From: Paenibacillus aurantius | Lineage (GTDB): Bacteria; Bacillota; Bacilli; Paenibacillales; NBRC-103111 | Reading direction: 5' to 3' | Length of the DNA: 64,000 nt | Assembly (NCBI RefSeq): GCF_032268605.1 | Contig: NZ_CP130318.1 | Coordinates: forward strand, 5,968,501-6,032,500 | Shown here: positions 25,656 through 34,299 of the stretch, piece after piece | Numbering within the stretch: the stretch's first letter is position 1 | Layout of the letters: the number at the start of each line of letters is the position of its first letter | Position numbers and translations under genes: made by a program | The notes under the pieces: generated by a model | Database searches by the model: none | Told to the model about the DNA's origin: nothing | What the model saw: the letters and a program-made list of their open reading frames with translations, nothing else

Positions 25656-25705
25656 CAAAAAAAGACGTTCCCCCGCCTGAATTTCCAGGGGGAACGTCTT
25701 CTTCT
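25656..25705. terminator. Bidirectional terminator
   Basis: AGACGTTCCCCC/GGGGGAACGTCT stem with A-rich and T-rich flanks between convergent genes. Confidence 0.9.
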
Positions 25706-25778
25706 TGTCTTTATCTCCAAGCAGCGGCTTCAGGGAGCCCCACCCTTAGCAGGGTGTGACAACCCCTACCCCCTGCCG

Positions 25779-26912
25779 CTAAGCTCCAGAGCCCGGAGGG
25801 GTCGTCGACCGGCTTCCCGGCAGCGTGGTGCCGCCCGGCTGCCCATCGGAAGCCGCAGGACCTTCCTGCTTCTCCAACCGCTGCTCCATCCCCTCCGCCT
25901 GCTCCGTCTGCTCCGTCTGCTCCATCCGCTGCAAGGATCCAGCCTCCGCGCCTCCATTCTCCGCTCGCTGAACCGGCTCCGCCAGCGGGGACTCGTCCAC
26001 CGGGCGCGCCTGCTGCAGCTGCTCGGGCGACAGCCCCGCGGGCTGCTCCGCCGGCTTCTTCTTCTTGCCGCGGATAAAGCGCCACGCCCAGCCAACCGCC
26101 ACCACGATCAGCACGCCGAACTTCTTCAGGCCGACCAGAAGCAGGGCCAGCAGCCCGACCTTCTTGGCGACGGCCAGCCCCGCACCGCCCAGTATCAGGC
26201 CGGTGAGGCCGAACTTGGACATTTTGTCCGTGGACTTGTCGAAATCCTCGTAGCGCTGTCCCGCCTTCACCGAGAAGTTGTTCAGCACCTTGGCCTCCAT
26301 CTCCTGGCGGGATGTCGCCAAATGCTCCGGATCCGAGACGAGCACGGCCGATATGTATCCTTCGCGCGTCAGCAGGCGCACGTTGTAATTGACCAGCTTC
26401 TCGTTGCTGCCCGAATGGCCGAGAATCGACCAGGTCAGGTTGTGCAGCTTGTCGTCATACTTGGGCTCGCTTTCCCAGCCGTCCACGTACAGCTTGTTTT
26501 CCTCCGTCTTGCCTTCATTCGCTTCCTTCGTGCCGTCCTTGTAGCTCTTCAGAAGCGCCTTGGCGTCGATCTCATCTTTTTCATCGTCCGCAATATGTCC
26601 GGGCTCCTCATATTCGAAGAATAAGGCCCAGGCCTGGTCCTCGGCCTTCGGGAAGACGGAGCCGATTTCCGTGCCGGAAGGAGTGCCTCCGTTCTCTTTC
26701 TGGAAGGTTTGGCTGTCTTTTCCATTCAGGAATACATAATCCGAGCCGAGCTTAAGCTCCGCCAGATTATCTCCGACCGGAACCGTCTGCCCCGTTCCTT
26801 CCACCCAATTCAAGTCGGCCGGCGCCGCGTAGGCCCCTGCCGGAATCCCTGCCGCTAGCAGGAGGGCCAATAGCCCCGTACCCAGTTTGGTTCTCCACCG
26901 TCTGTTCTTCAA
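25779..26912 (-). CDS. DUF2167 family membrane protein
   Basis: 377-residue exported protein. It has a signal peptide (about 1-29, ending AYAAPA), then the DUF2167 ectodomain with LNWVEGTGQTVPVGDNLAELKL, YVDGWESEPKYDDKLHNLTWSI and YNVRLLTREGY, then two hydrophobic segments (about 230-270). The C-terminal 100 residues are low-complexity and Gln/Glu/Pro-rich. The start is TTG behind AGAGAGAGG. Function of the family is unknown. A GGGTA-CTAT-TACCC inverted repeat lies upstream at 26955-26968. Confidence 0.85.
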   Translation of the reverse strand: MKNRRWRTKLGTGLLALLLAAGIPAGAYAAPADLNWVEGTGQTVPVGDNLAELKLGSDYVFLNGKDSQTFQKENGGTPSGTEIGSVFPKAEDQAWALFFEYEEPGHIADDEKDEIDAKALLKSYKDGTKEANEGKTEENKLYVDGWESEPKYDDKLHNLTWSILGHSGSNEKLVNYNVRLLTREGYISAVLVSDPEHLATSRQEMEAKVLNNFSVKAGQRYEDFDKSTDKMSKFGLTGLILGGAGLAVAKKVGLLALLLVGLKKFGVLIVVAVGWAWRFIRGKKKKPAEQPAGLSPEQLQQARPVDESPLAEPVQRAENGGAEAGSLQRMEQTEQTEQAEGMEQRLEKQEGPAASDGQPGGTTLPGSRSTTPPGSGA

Positions 26913-26954
26913 GCTGCATGTTCCTCTCTCTCTTTAATTTGGCAATAAATAGCA

Positions 26955-26968
26955 GGGTACTATTACCC
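26955..26968. promoter_or_regulatory. Inverted repeat upstream of the DUF2167 gene
   Basis: GGGTA-CTAT-TACCC, 43 bp before the TTG start. It could be an operator; nothing identifies its protein. Confidence 0.3.
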
Positions 26969-27131
26969 AGTTTCTCCCGTCAAGAACCAACCTATTTCCC
27001 TATCTTTCTTTTGGGGCTTTTGTAGGTTTATGTAGGATGGTCTAGTTCCGCCTCTATCATGATAATCTGCCGGTCAATAGATTCGGTTTGCAAACCAGTA
27101 GTAAAGCGTTTTCAGAAGAGGAGGAACCGAT

Positions 27132-28418
27132 ATGAGAAAAATTAGCTTGGCTTGGCAAATCATCATCGGCCTGGCGCTCGGGATAGCGGTCGGGGCGGTG
27201 TTCTATGGAAATCCGGCTGTTTCCACTTATCTGCAGCCGATTGGCGATATTTTTATGCGTCTTATCAAAATGATCGTCGTTCCCATCGTCATCTCCACCC
27301 TGATTGTCGGAGTGGCCGGGGTAGGCGACGTCAAGAAGCTCGGAAGGCTCGGAGGCAAAACCCTGCTCTATTTTGAGGTTGTCACAACGGTTGCGATTCT
27401 CATCGGATTGCTTTTTGCCAATGTGATCAAGCCCGGAGCCGGAGTCGATACCTCCCATCTGGCCAAATCCGACATTTCCAAGTACGTGGAAACGACCGCG
27501 ACCACCAAAGGCCACGGCATCGTCGATACGTTCGTTCATATTGTGCCTACCAATGTATTTGACGCCATTGTCAAAGGCGATATGCTCGCCATCATCTTCT
27601 TCTCTGTCCTGTTCGGCCTGGGCATTGCTGTAATCGGGGAACGGGGCAAGCCGGTGTTGAATTTCTTCCAGGGCGTGTCCGACGGCATGTTCTGGGTAAC
27701 GAACCAGGTCATGAAGCTGGCTCCGTTCGGGGTTTTTGCCTTGATCGGGGTCACGGTGTCGAAGTTCGGGGTTTCTTCCCTCATCCCGCTTGGCAAGCTC
27801 GTGCTGTCCGTCTACGGAGCCATGCTGTTCTTCATCCTTGTGGTCCTCGGGGTCATCGCCAAGATGGCGGGAACGAGTATCTTCACCCTGGCCCGCATCC
27901 TGAAGGACGAGCTGATCCTCGCCTACTCGACCGCGAGCTCCGAAGCCGTTCTGCCTAAGCTGATGGAGAAAATGGAGAAATTCGGCTGTCCGCGCTCCAT
28001 CACGTCGTTCGTCATTCCTTCCGGTTACTCGTTCAATCTGGACGGCTCGACGCTGTATCAGGCGTTGGCGGCTCTGTTTATCGCCCAGATGTACGGCATT
28101 CACATGCCGATCTCGGCACAGATCACGCTTATGCTCGTCCTGATGGTCACCTCGAAAGGAATCGCCGGCGTGCCGGGCGTATCGTTCGTCGTGCTGCTCG
28201 CCACCCTCGGCTCGGTCGGGCTTCCGGTGGAAGGCCTCATGTTCATCGTCGGCATCGACCGTCTGCTCGATATGGCGCGTACGGTCGTCAATGTATTGGG
28301 CAATTCCCTTGCCGCTGTGGTAATGTCTAAGTGGGAAGGCAAATACGATTCGACCCAGGCCGAGCAGTACAAGGAGGATGTCCGCCTTGCGGCCAAGGAG
28401 AAGGAGATCGCCGTTTAA
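27132..28418 (+). CDS. Dicarboxylate/amino acid:cation symporter (DctA/GltP family)
   Basis: 428-residue secondary transporter importing glutamate, aspartate or C4-dicarboxylates with protons or sodium. Family landmarks are PIGDIFMRLIKMIVVPIV, the re-entrant loop STASSEAVLP, the PSGYSFNLDGSTLYQ stretch and GIDRLLDMARTVVNVLGN. The serine-rich loop plus the NxxGT-like motif form the substrate site. The two genes downstream degrade aspartate, which points to aspartate as the main substrate. A strong GAGGAGG site precedes the ATG. Confidence 0.93.
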   Translation: MRKISLAWQIIIGLALGIAVGAVFYGNPAVSTYLQPIGDIFMRLIKMIVVPIVISTLIVGVAGVGDVKKLGRLGGKTLLYFEVVTTVAILIGLLFANVIKPGAGVDTSHLAKSDISKYVETTATTKGHGIVDTFVHIVPTNVFDAIVKGDMLAIIFFSVLFGLGIAVIGERGKPVLNFFQGVSDGMFWVTNQVMKLAPFGVFALIGVTVSKFGVSSLIPLGKLVLSVYGAMLFFILVVLGVIAKMAGTSIFTLARILKDELILAYSTASSEAVLPKLMEKMEKFGCPRSITSFVIPSGYSFNLDGSTLYQALAALFIAQMYGIHMPISAQITLMLVLMVTSKGIAGVPGVSFVVLLATLGSVGLPVEGLMFIVGIDRLLDMARTVVNVLGNSLAAVVMSKWEGKYDSTQAEQYKEDVRLAAKEKEIAV

Positions 28419-28511
28419 GCGGCGAAGAAGCCTTAGCTCGGCAGGTAAGCTTAGAAGCCGGGCAGAATGTGCACCCTAAACCAGTATCTAGGACAAAGGA
28501 GCTATCCGACC

Positions 28512-29951
28512 ATGGCAAACCGAGTGGAATACAAGGACGATTCCCGGATTGAACGAGATTTTCTAGGAACGAAGGAAATTCCCAAGGAAGCGTATTTCGG
28601 CATTCAAACGATGAGAGCGGCGGAGAATTTCCCGATTACCGGGTACCGCGTGCACTCCGAATTGATCCGGGCGCTGGCCATTGTCAAGAAATGCGCCGCG
28701 AAAGCCAACGAAGAAATCCGTCAGCTGCCCCCGAACCTGGCCGAGGCCATCGTCAAGGCGGCGGATGAAATCATCGGCGGCCGCTGGCACGACCAGTTCA
28801 TCGTGGATCCCATTCAGGGCGGCGCCGGCACGTCCATTAACATGAACGCGAACGAAGTCATCGCTAACCGCGCCCTGGAACTGCTCGGCGAGGAGAAAGG
28901 CGACTATTTCGCGCTCAGCCCGAACTCTCATGTTAACAAAGGCCAGTCGACGAACGACGCTTTCCCGACGGCCATGCATATTGCTACCCTGACCCTGCTC
29001 GACAAGCTGCTCGCCACCATGGACGAGCTGCATGCGGCCTTTCATGCGAAGGCGGAGGAATTCGGTCCCATTATCAAAATGGGCCGCACCCACCTTCAGG
29101 ACGCGGTGCCCATCCGGCTAGGCCAAGAATTCGAGGCCTACGCCCGTGTAGTGGCCCGCGACAAGGCCCGCATCGCCCGCACGAAGGAGCACCTCTACGA
29201 GGTCAACATGGGCGCCACGGCCGTCGGAACCGGCCTGAACGCCGATCCCGGCTACATCAAGCGCATCGTGCAGCTGCTTGCGGAAGAGAGCGCACACCCG
29301 ATTGTGAGCGCCGAGCACCTCGTCGACGCGACCCAGAATACCGACGTGTATACGGAGGTTTCGGCCGCGCTGAAGGTGTGCATGATGAACATGTCGAAGG
29401 TGGCGAACGACCTTCGCCTGATGGCTTCCGGGCCGCGCGCCGGCTTCGGAGAGATTACCCTGCCCGCCCGCCAGCCCGGTTCCTCCATCATGCCGGGCAA
29501 GGTTAATCCGGTCATGGCCGAGCTGATCAACCAGGTGGCGTTCCAGGTCATCGGCAACGACAACACGATCTGCCTCGCCTCCGAAGCGGGACAGCTCGAG
29601 CTGAACGTGATGGAGCCGGTCCTGTTCTTCAACCTGCTTCAGTCGCTCAGCATGATGAACCAGGCATTCCGCGTGTTCCGCACGTACTGCCTCGAGGGCA
29701 TTCAGGCGAATGCCGCCCGCTGCAAGGCCTACGTGGACAACAGCGTCGGCATCATTACCGCGCTTAACCCGCACCTGGGCTACGAAGCGGCGGCGCGCAT
29801 CGCGCGGACGGCCATCGAGACGGGGCGCTCCGTCCGGGAGCTGTGCCTGGAGAACAACGTGCTGACCGAGGAAGAGCTCGACATCATTCTTAACCCTTAC
29901 GAAATGACGGACCCCGGGATCGCCGGCAAGTCCCTGCTCGAAAACCAATAG
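28512..29951 (+). CDS. aspA: Aspartate ammonia-lyase (aspartase)
   Basis: 479-residue fumarase/aspartase family enzyme releasing ammonia from aspartate to give fumarate. The signature GSSIMPGKVNP with the catalytic serine loop, GGAGTSINMNANEVI and SPNSHVNKGQSTNDAFPTA, with GRTHLQDA, are all present. Aspartase rather than fumarase is favoured by overall resemblance to AspA/AnsB and by the neighbours. The start is at the ATG at 28512 with AAAGGAG ten bases upstream; an earlier ATG at 28467 has no site. Middle gene of the aspartate operon. Confidence 0.93.
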   Translation: MANRVEYKDDSRIERDFLGTKEIPKEAYFGIQTMRAAENFPITGYRVHSELIRALAIVKKCAAKANEEIRQLPPNLAEAIVKAADEIIGGRWHDQFIVDPIQGGAGTSINMNANEVIANRALELLGEEKGDYFALSPNSHVNKGQSTNDAFPTAMHIATLTLLDKLLATMDELHAAFHAKAEEFGPIIKMGRTHLQDAVPIRLGQEFEAYARVVARDKARIARTKEHLYEVNMGATAVGTGLNADPGYIKRIVQLLAEESAHPIVSAEHLVDATQNTDVYTEVSAALKVCMMNMSKVANDLRLMASGPRAGFGEITLPARQPGSSIMPGKVNPVMAELINQVAFQVIGNDNTICLASEAGQLELNVMEPVLFFNLLQSLSMMNQAFRVFRTYCLEGIQANAARCKAYVDNSVGIITALNPHLGYEAAARIARTAIETGRSVRELCLENNVLTEEELDIILNPYEMTDPGIAGKSLLENQ

Positions 29952-29966
29952 AGGAGTTTTGCATCC

Positions 29967-31397
29967 ATGGCCATCTTGAAAAAAGCTAGCATCAGCATCG
30001 TCTACCGTTTGAAGCTGGAGACGGAGACCGTCTCCTTCGGGGAAATCGCCACCTCCATCGGACAGGCGGGAGGGGACATCGTCGGGATTGACATCATCTC
30101 CACCGGCAAAACGTCCACCATCCGCGACATTACCGTCAATGTCGGGGACCAGGCCGACAGCGAGCTTATCGCAGCCCGCCTCAAGAAGCTCGACGGCGTG
30201 TCGATCATTCACATCTCCGACCGCACGTTCCTCGTTCACCTGGGCGGAAAAATCGAGATCCAGCCCAAGGTGCCGATCAAGACGCGCGACGACCTCTCCC
30301 GCGTCTATACGCCGGGCGTGGCCCAGGTGTGCACCGCCATTGCCGAGGAGCCGTCGAAGGCGTATACGCTGACGATCAAGCGCAATACGGTAGCCGTTGT
30401 CTCCGACGGAACGGCGGTCCTCGGGCTTGGCGACATCGGCCCTTCCGCGGCCATGCCGGTCATGGAAGGAAAGGCTATGCTGTTCAAGCAGATGGCCGGC
30501 GTCGATGCTTTCCCGATCTGCCTCGACACGAAGGACCCGGACGAGATCGTCCGCATCGTAAAAGCGATGGCTCCTGCATTCGGGGGCATCAACCTGGAGG
30601 ACATCTCGTCCCCCCGCTGCTTCGAAATCGAAGAACGGCTGAAGCAGGAGCTCGACATTCCCGTCTTCCATGACGACCAGCACGGAACCGCCGTGGTCAT
30701 GCTGGCCGGGCTGTTCAACTCCCTGCGCCTGACCGGCAAGAAGCTCGAGGACATCAAGATCATCGTGAACGGCATCGGCGCCGCCGGCATCGCCTGCACG
30801 AAGATACTGCTCGCGGCCGGCGCCCGCAACGTGGTCGGGGTGGACCGTGCCGGCGCCATCCACCGCGGAGAGAATTACGATAACCCGCAGTGGACGCGCT
30901 ATGCCGAGTTCACGAACCCGGACAACCTGTCCGGCCCGCTCAGCGAGGTCATCGCCGGTGCGGATGTCTTCATCGGCGTATCGGCCCCCGGCATTCTGAA
31001 GGTGGACGATGTCCGCCGCATGGCCGCCGACCCGATCGTCTTCGCGATGGCCAATCCCGTGCCGGAGATCGACCCGGATCTCGCCGCTCCGCATGTGCGC
31101 GTGATCGCAACCGGGCGGTCCGACCACCCGAACCAGATCAACAACGTGCTCTGCTTCCCCGGCATCTTCCGCGGCGCCCTCGACTGCCGCGCGAAGGAAG
31201 TCAACGAAGCGATGAAGCTGGCGGCCGCGCGGGCGATCGCTTCCGTTGTAACGGATGACGAGCTGAGCGAGACGTATATCATTCCGAGCGTGTTCAACCA
31301 GAACGTGGTCCGCAAGGTGCGCGACGCCGTCATCCAGGCCGCCATCGAAACCGGCGTGGCCCGCAAAGACCCGGGCGAGATCAAAGCCGAGGTTTAA
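29967..31397 (+). CDS. NAD(P)-dependent malic enzyme with N-terminal ACT domain
   Basis: 476-residue enzyme decarboxylating malate to pyruvate. The first 75 residues form an ACT-like regulatory domain (ASISIVYRLKLE through a SIIHISDRTF segment). The catalytic part has SRVYTPGVAQ, SDGTAVLGLGDIGP, FHDDQHGTAVV with metal ligands, and the Rossmann motif IVNGIGAAGIA. It completes the path aspartate to fumarate to malate (fumarase encoded elsewhere) to pyruvate. It begins 15 bp after aspA, and a terminator follows the operon. Confidence 0.92.
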   Translation: MAILKKASISIVYRLKLETETVSFGEIATSIGQAGGDIVGIDIISTGKTSTIRDITVNVGDQADSELIAARLKKLDGVSIIHISDRTFLVHLGGKIEIQPKVPIKTRDDLSRVYTPGVAQVCTAIAEEPSKAYTLTIKRNTVAVVSDGTAVLGLGDIGPSAAMPVMEGKAMLFKQMAGVDAFPICLDTKDPDEIVRIVKAMAPAFGGINLEDISSPRCFEIEERLKQELDIPVFHDDQHGTAVVMLAGLFNSLRLTGKKLEDIKIIVNGIGAAGIACTKILLAAGARNVVGVDRAGAIHRGENYDNPQWTRYAEFTNPDNLSGPLSEVIAGADVFIGVSAPGILKVDDVRRMAADPIVFAMANPVPEIDPDLAAPHVRVIATGRSDHPNQINNVLCFPGIFRGALDCRAKEVNEAMKLAAARAIASVVTDDELSETYIIPSVFNQNVVRKVRDAVIQAAIETGVARKDPGEIKAEV

Positions 31398-31512
31398 GCG
31401 GCGCAGCAGGCGGAGGCCGGCTGGCCTGACTTGATGAATTAGATGCGAATCGCCGTCTATCGGCCATAGCTGCCTCTGCCGCAGCTGAACCCTCGCCTTA
31501 CTTTTAACGATG

Positions 31513-31557
31513 AAAAGCCCCTCTCCTGTATGAAGATACAAGAGAGGGGCTTTTATG
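31513..31557. terminator. Bidirectional terminator
   Basis: AAAAGCCCCTCTC and GAGAGGGGCTTTT arms around a 16-base loop, between the convergent malic enzyme and 31653 genes. Confidence 0.92.
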
Positions 31558-31566
31558 TTCCGATTT

Positions 31567-31655
31567 TTTTCCGTGAGGATTGTTCTGCTTCCTTATGATT
31601 CTCGTGTGTATCCAGACGATTTACCCGCTGGAAAAGTCAACCATACAAGACACTA
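31567..31655 (-). repeat. R1 repeat copy G (diverged), overlapping a stop codon
   Basis: Reading the minus strand, TAGTGTCTTGTATGG then CCAGCGGGTAAA, CACACGAGAATC, GGAAGCAGAAC. It aligns along its length with copy D at 43781-43872, including the GTTCTGCTT stretch. The first TAG is the stop codon of the 31653-32099 gene. Confidence 0.6.
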
Positions 31656-32099
31656 CGTAATCTCAAGAGGGACGCTCGCCACCATGACACCGTTGATCGT
31701 AAACGTGCAGAGGTACTCCCCCGCCGCCCATTCCTCGGCCTTAAGCTCGAACAGATGACCGGTGACGCCCGGCTCGAGCTGCCAATTCTCGTCGACCGTC
31801 ACCATACGGGAGCCGGTCCGCTTGGTGATGAGCAGGCGGGCTTGTCCGTCCTCCGGGGCATCCGGATAGCCGACCAGTACCTTCAATCCCGTCTTGCGTG
31901 AAAAGCTCGTATCCTCGTCGGTAAAGCGCAGGTTGGTATCGTTCAGCCGGTAGCCGAAGGAAAGGTCATAAGCCGCCGGCAGCCCCGCGTCTCCGAAGGT
32001 TTTTTCTCCCCCAAAGCTGGACAAGCCGTAAGCGATAACCAGAAGGACCGCCGCCCACATTACGACGGCCGTTAGGGCAGCAGCCCGTCTCGTTCTCAA
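31653..32099 (-). CDS. Membrane-anchored hypothetical protein
   Basis: 148-residue protein with an Arg-rich N-terminus and one signal-anchor helix (about 8-27), then a likely beta-rich exported domain containing LPAAYDLSFGYRLNDTNLRF and a C-terminal GEYLCTFTINGVMVASVPLEI that looks like an immunoglobulin-type strand pair. The start is TTG with AGGAGGAG. No known family is assigned. Its TAG stop falls at the first bases of a diverged R1 repeat. Confidence 0.65.
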   Translation of the reverse strand: MRTRRAAALTAVVMWAAVLLVIAYGLSSFGGEKTFGDAGLPAAYDLSFGYRLNDTNLRFTDEDTSFSRKTGLKVLVGYPDAPEDGQARLLITKRTGSRMVTVDENWQLEPGVTGHLFELKAEEWAAGEYLCTFTINGVMVASVPLEIT

Positions 32100-32288
32100 G
32101 TTACTCTCCTCCTGGCTCTCCCTAAGGGGTTTTTGGTTATAGCGGTTTGCGGCCTCGACGGGGCCGGCATTCTGCTGCTATGCTGAAGGAAGTCCCTATT
32201 TCTTTAGTGGTAAAGGGTTGTGGGAATAATTAGCATACTCTGGGAAAGTATACCACGTCCACAAGCAAAAAAACATAAGGAGCTCCGC

Positions 32289-33101
32289 ATGAAAATAAAT
32301 GAATCCTCTTGGCCCGTTACCGTCTCTTCGCTGGCCTCCGACCTCCGCCGTCTGGGCGTTGCCGCCGGCATGACCCTGCTCGTCCATTCCTCCCTTAAAT
32401 CGCTTAACCGGTGGGTCATTGGCGGCCCCCATGCCGTTGTCCTCGCTTTGGAGGAGGCCCTCGGTCCCGGCGGAACGCTGGTTATGCCGACCCACAGCTC
32501 CGACCTCTCCGATCCCGCCCACTGGCAGAATCCTCCCGTTCCCGAGTCCTGGTGGAGCCCGATCCGGGAGGAAATGCCGCCCTTCGAGCCGGACCTGACC
32601 CCCACACGGGCCATGGGTGCCGTGGTCGAATGCTTCCGCAAGCAGAACGGTACCCTCCGCAGCAGCCATCCGCAGGTTTCCTTCGCCGCCCGCGGCCCGA
32701 AGGCCGCTTTCCTGACGGGTGACCACTCCCTGCCGGACGGCTTGGGGGAGCGCTCCCCGCTCGCCCGCCTGTACGAAGCCGAGGGCTGGGTCCTGCTGCT
32801 CGGGGTCGGCCACGAGAACAACACCTCCCTGCACCTGTCCGAGCACCGGACGGTGTATCCCGGGAAGAAGAAGGTGGCGCAAGGAGCCCCCTGTCTCGTC
32901 GGCGGGAAGAGGGAATGGGTCACCTACGAGGACCTCGCTTACGATTCCGATGACTTCGGGGCTTTGGGCCAAGCCTTCGAAGAAGAGACCGGGCTTGTCC
33001 GGAGGGGGACCGCGGGAGACGCCATCCTGCGGCTTATGCCCCAGCGTGACCTGGTCGACTTCGGAGTGGGTTGGATGGAACGCCGTCGCGGGCAGGGGTG
33101 A
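32289..33101 (+). CDS. AAC(3)-family acetyltransferase
   Basis: 270-residue acetyl-CoA-dependent N-acetyltransferase of the aminoglycoside 3-N-acetyltransferase family (Antibiotic_NAT; YokD-like). Family landmarks are LLVHSSLKSLNRWV, GPGGTLVMPTHSSD, TRAMGAVVECFR, RSSHPQVSFAA and LLLGVGHENNTSLHL. Chromosomal members may not confer resistance, and physiological substrates are unclear. The start is at 32289 with AAGGAG six bases upstream; an in-frame ATG at 32220 lacks a site. It appears monocistronic. Confidence 0.9.
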   Translation: MKINESSWPVTVSSLASDLRRLGVAAGMTLLVHSSLKSLNRWVIGGPHAVVLALEEALGPGGTLVMPTHSSDLSDPAHWQNPPVPESWWSPIREEMPPFEPDLTPTRAMGAVVECFRKQNGTLRSSHPQVSFAARGPKAAFLTGDHSLPDGLGERSPLARLYEAEGWVLLLGVGHENNTSLHLSEHRTVYPGKKKVAQGAPCLVGGKREWVTYEDLAYDSDDFGALGQAFEEETGLVRRGTAGDAILRLMPQRDLVDFGVGWMERRRGQG

Positions 33102-33285
33102 GCCGGCCGTTCAGGGGCTTTATAGGATAGCCGTCCCTTGCTTCCAGGCCCGCCACTCCCGCCGTGAGAAATCTCCTGCTTGCCTACCTTTCTCGGGAGA
33201 AAGTCATGAGGTTTCTCCTCTATTAGGATGTTCGCTCCTTTGCTAAACTGACGGTATAACAAATGGGTGATGGGGGAGAACTACT

Positions 33286-33828
33286 TTGCATTTTCTAGCT
33301 CAATACGGAATAACTATGGCTATTATCGCCTTGGTGCTTTACCGCCGCGTCCGCCGGACGGTCGGCTTCCAGCTTTACCGGCCCCGCCGGCTCAAGGTCC
33401 GGATGGTGATTTTCGGCCTAATCGGGCTGCTGATTCTGGAGGCGAGCTTCCAGCATCCGGTGTCTTTTGTGGCCGATGCGGCGGGACTCGTTCTCGGCGG
33501 CGTGCTGCTCCTGTATGCCGTCCGGCACACCGTTTTTGAGAAGCGGGAGAGCGGATGGTTTTACCGGACGCACCTGTGGGTGGAGATGACGGTGGTGGCG
33601 CTGTTCCTTGGCCGCCTCGCCTACCGGTTGATTGCCTTGGTCTCGGCCGGACCTTCCGCGGCTCAGCAGCCGCCGGACCCCGCCAAGTGGGAGAGCTACT
33701 GGCAGGATCCTTTGACCGCCGGCGTTTTCTTCATTCTGGTGGTCTACTATGTCGGGTTCTACGGGTACGTGCTGAAACGGGGCAAGGGGCTCACCATCGA
33801 GGGGCCGGGCCCGACCGCCGTCCGGTAA
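33286..33828 (+). CDS. CcdC-like membrane protein
   Basis: 180-residue polytopic membrane protein resembling CcdC (DUF1453), which in Bacillus is encoded with cytochrome c maturation genes though its role is unclear. It has four to five helices; notable is ALVLYRRVRRTVGFQ, close to the family's conserved Arg-rich loop, and a C-terminal helix FILVVYYVGFYGYVL. The start is TTG behind GGGGGAG. No cytochrome genes are nearby. Confidence 0.7.
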   Translation: MHFLAQYGITMAIIALVLYRRVRRTVGFQLYRPRRLKVRMVIFGLIGLLILEASFQHPVSFVADAAGLVLGGVLLLYAVRHTVFEKRESGWFYRTHLWVEMTVVALFLGRLAYRLIALVSAGPSAAQQPPDPAKWESYWQDPLTAGVFFILVVYYVGFYGYVLKRGKGLTIEGPGPTAVR

Positions 33829-33916
33829 TCGTAAGATTTCATGAACAGCGTTTCAAGGGCGGTATGGACGGGTAAGTAGATCTTGATGTCTCATCTTTTG
33901 GAGGAGGGCTTTCCCT

Positions 33917-34099
33917 ATGGATTTCCGTAACAAGGACATGCCGAACCGCAGACAGGACATTCAAAGCCAACAGTTCAAGGAATTTATTCGTGACACCGTC
34001 GGCCCGTCTACCGGTAACTCCCAGCAGCACTTCAGAGGCACTCAGCGTCTGATCGACCAGCAGAACAAGATGATCGACAAGCAAAATTTACGCAAATGA
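33917..34099 (+). CDS. Small hydrophilic protein, 60 residues
   Basis: Charged, Gln-rich small protein (MDFRNKDMPNRRQD at the start, RLIDQQNKMIDKQN near the end) without membrane or signal segments. A strong TTGGAGGAGGG site precedes it and an intrinsic terminator follows 15 bp after the stop, so it is expressed as a single gene. No family is recognised; the size and composition would fit a sporulation- or stress-associated protein, but that is speculation. Confidence 0.7.
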   Translation: MDFRNKDMPNRRQDIQSQQFKEFIRDTVGPSTGNSQQHFRGTQRLIDQQNKMIDKQNLRK

Positions 34100-34113
34100 C
34101 GTCCAGGACCCCG

Positions 34114-34143
34114 AGCCCGGCTGCTAAGCAGCCGGGCTTTTTA
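34114..34143 (+). terminator. Intrinsic terminator
   Basis: AGCCCGGCTGC-TAA-GCAGCCGGGCT hairpin followed by TTTTT. Confidence 0.92.
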
Positions 34144-34299
34144 AGGTTATCCCGGTTTTCCCTTCCCCCTTCCCCCTTCCGGAAAAAGGTGTTACAATAA
34201 ATCAAACTTGTTCGTTATATAGAACATCTGGTAAGCCTGAGGGACAGACTGGCTAATCGATTTTTAGAATCTCGGCGACAGACGGTTAGGGGGATATTC

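Noticed and set aside
29118-31541. An 807-codon open frame on the minus strand
   Set aside because: It is antisense to aspA and the malic enzyme, both with full family motifs. Its Arg/His/Asp-rich composition is that of a GC-rich shadow frame.
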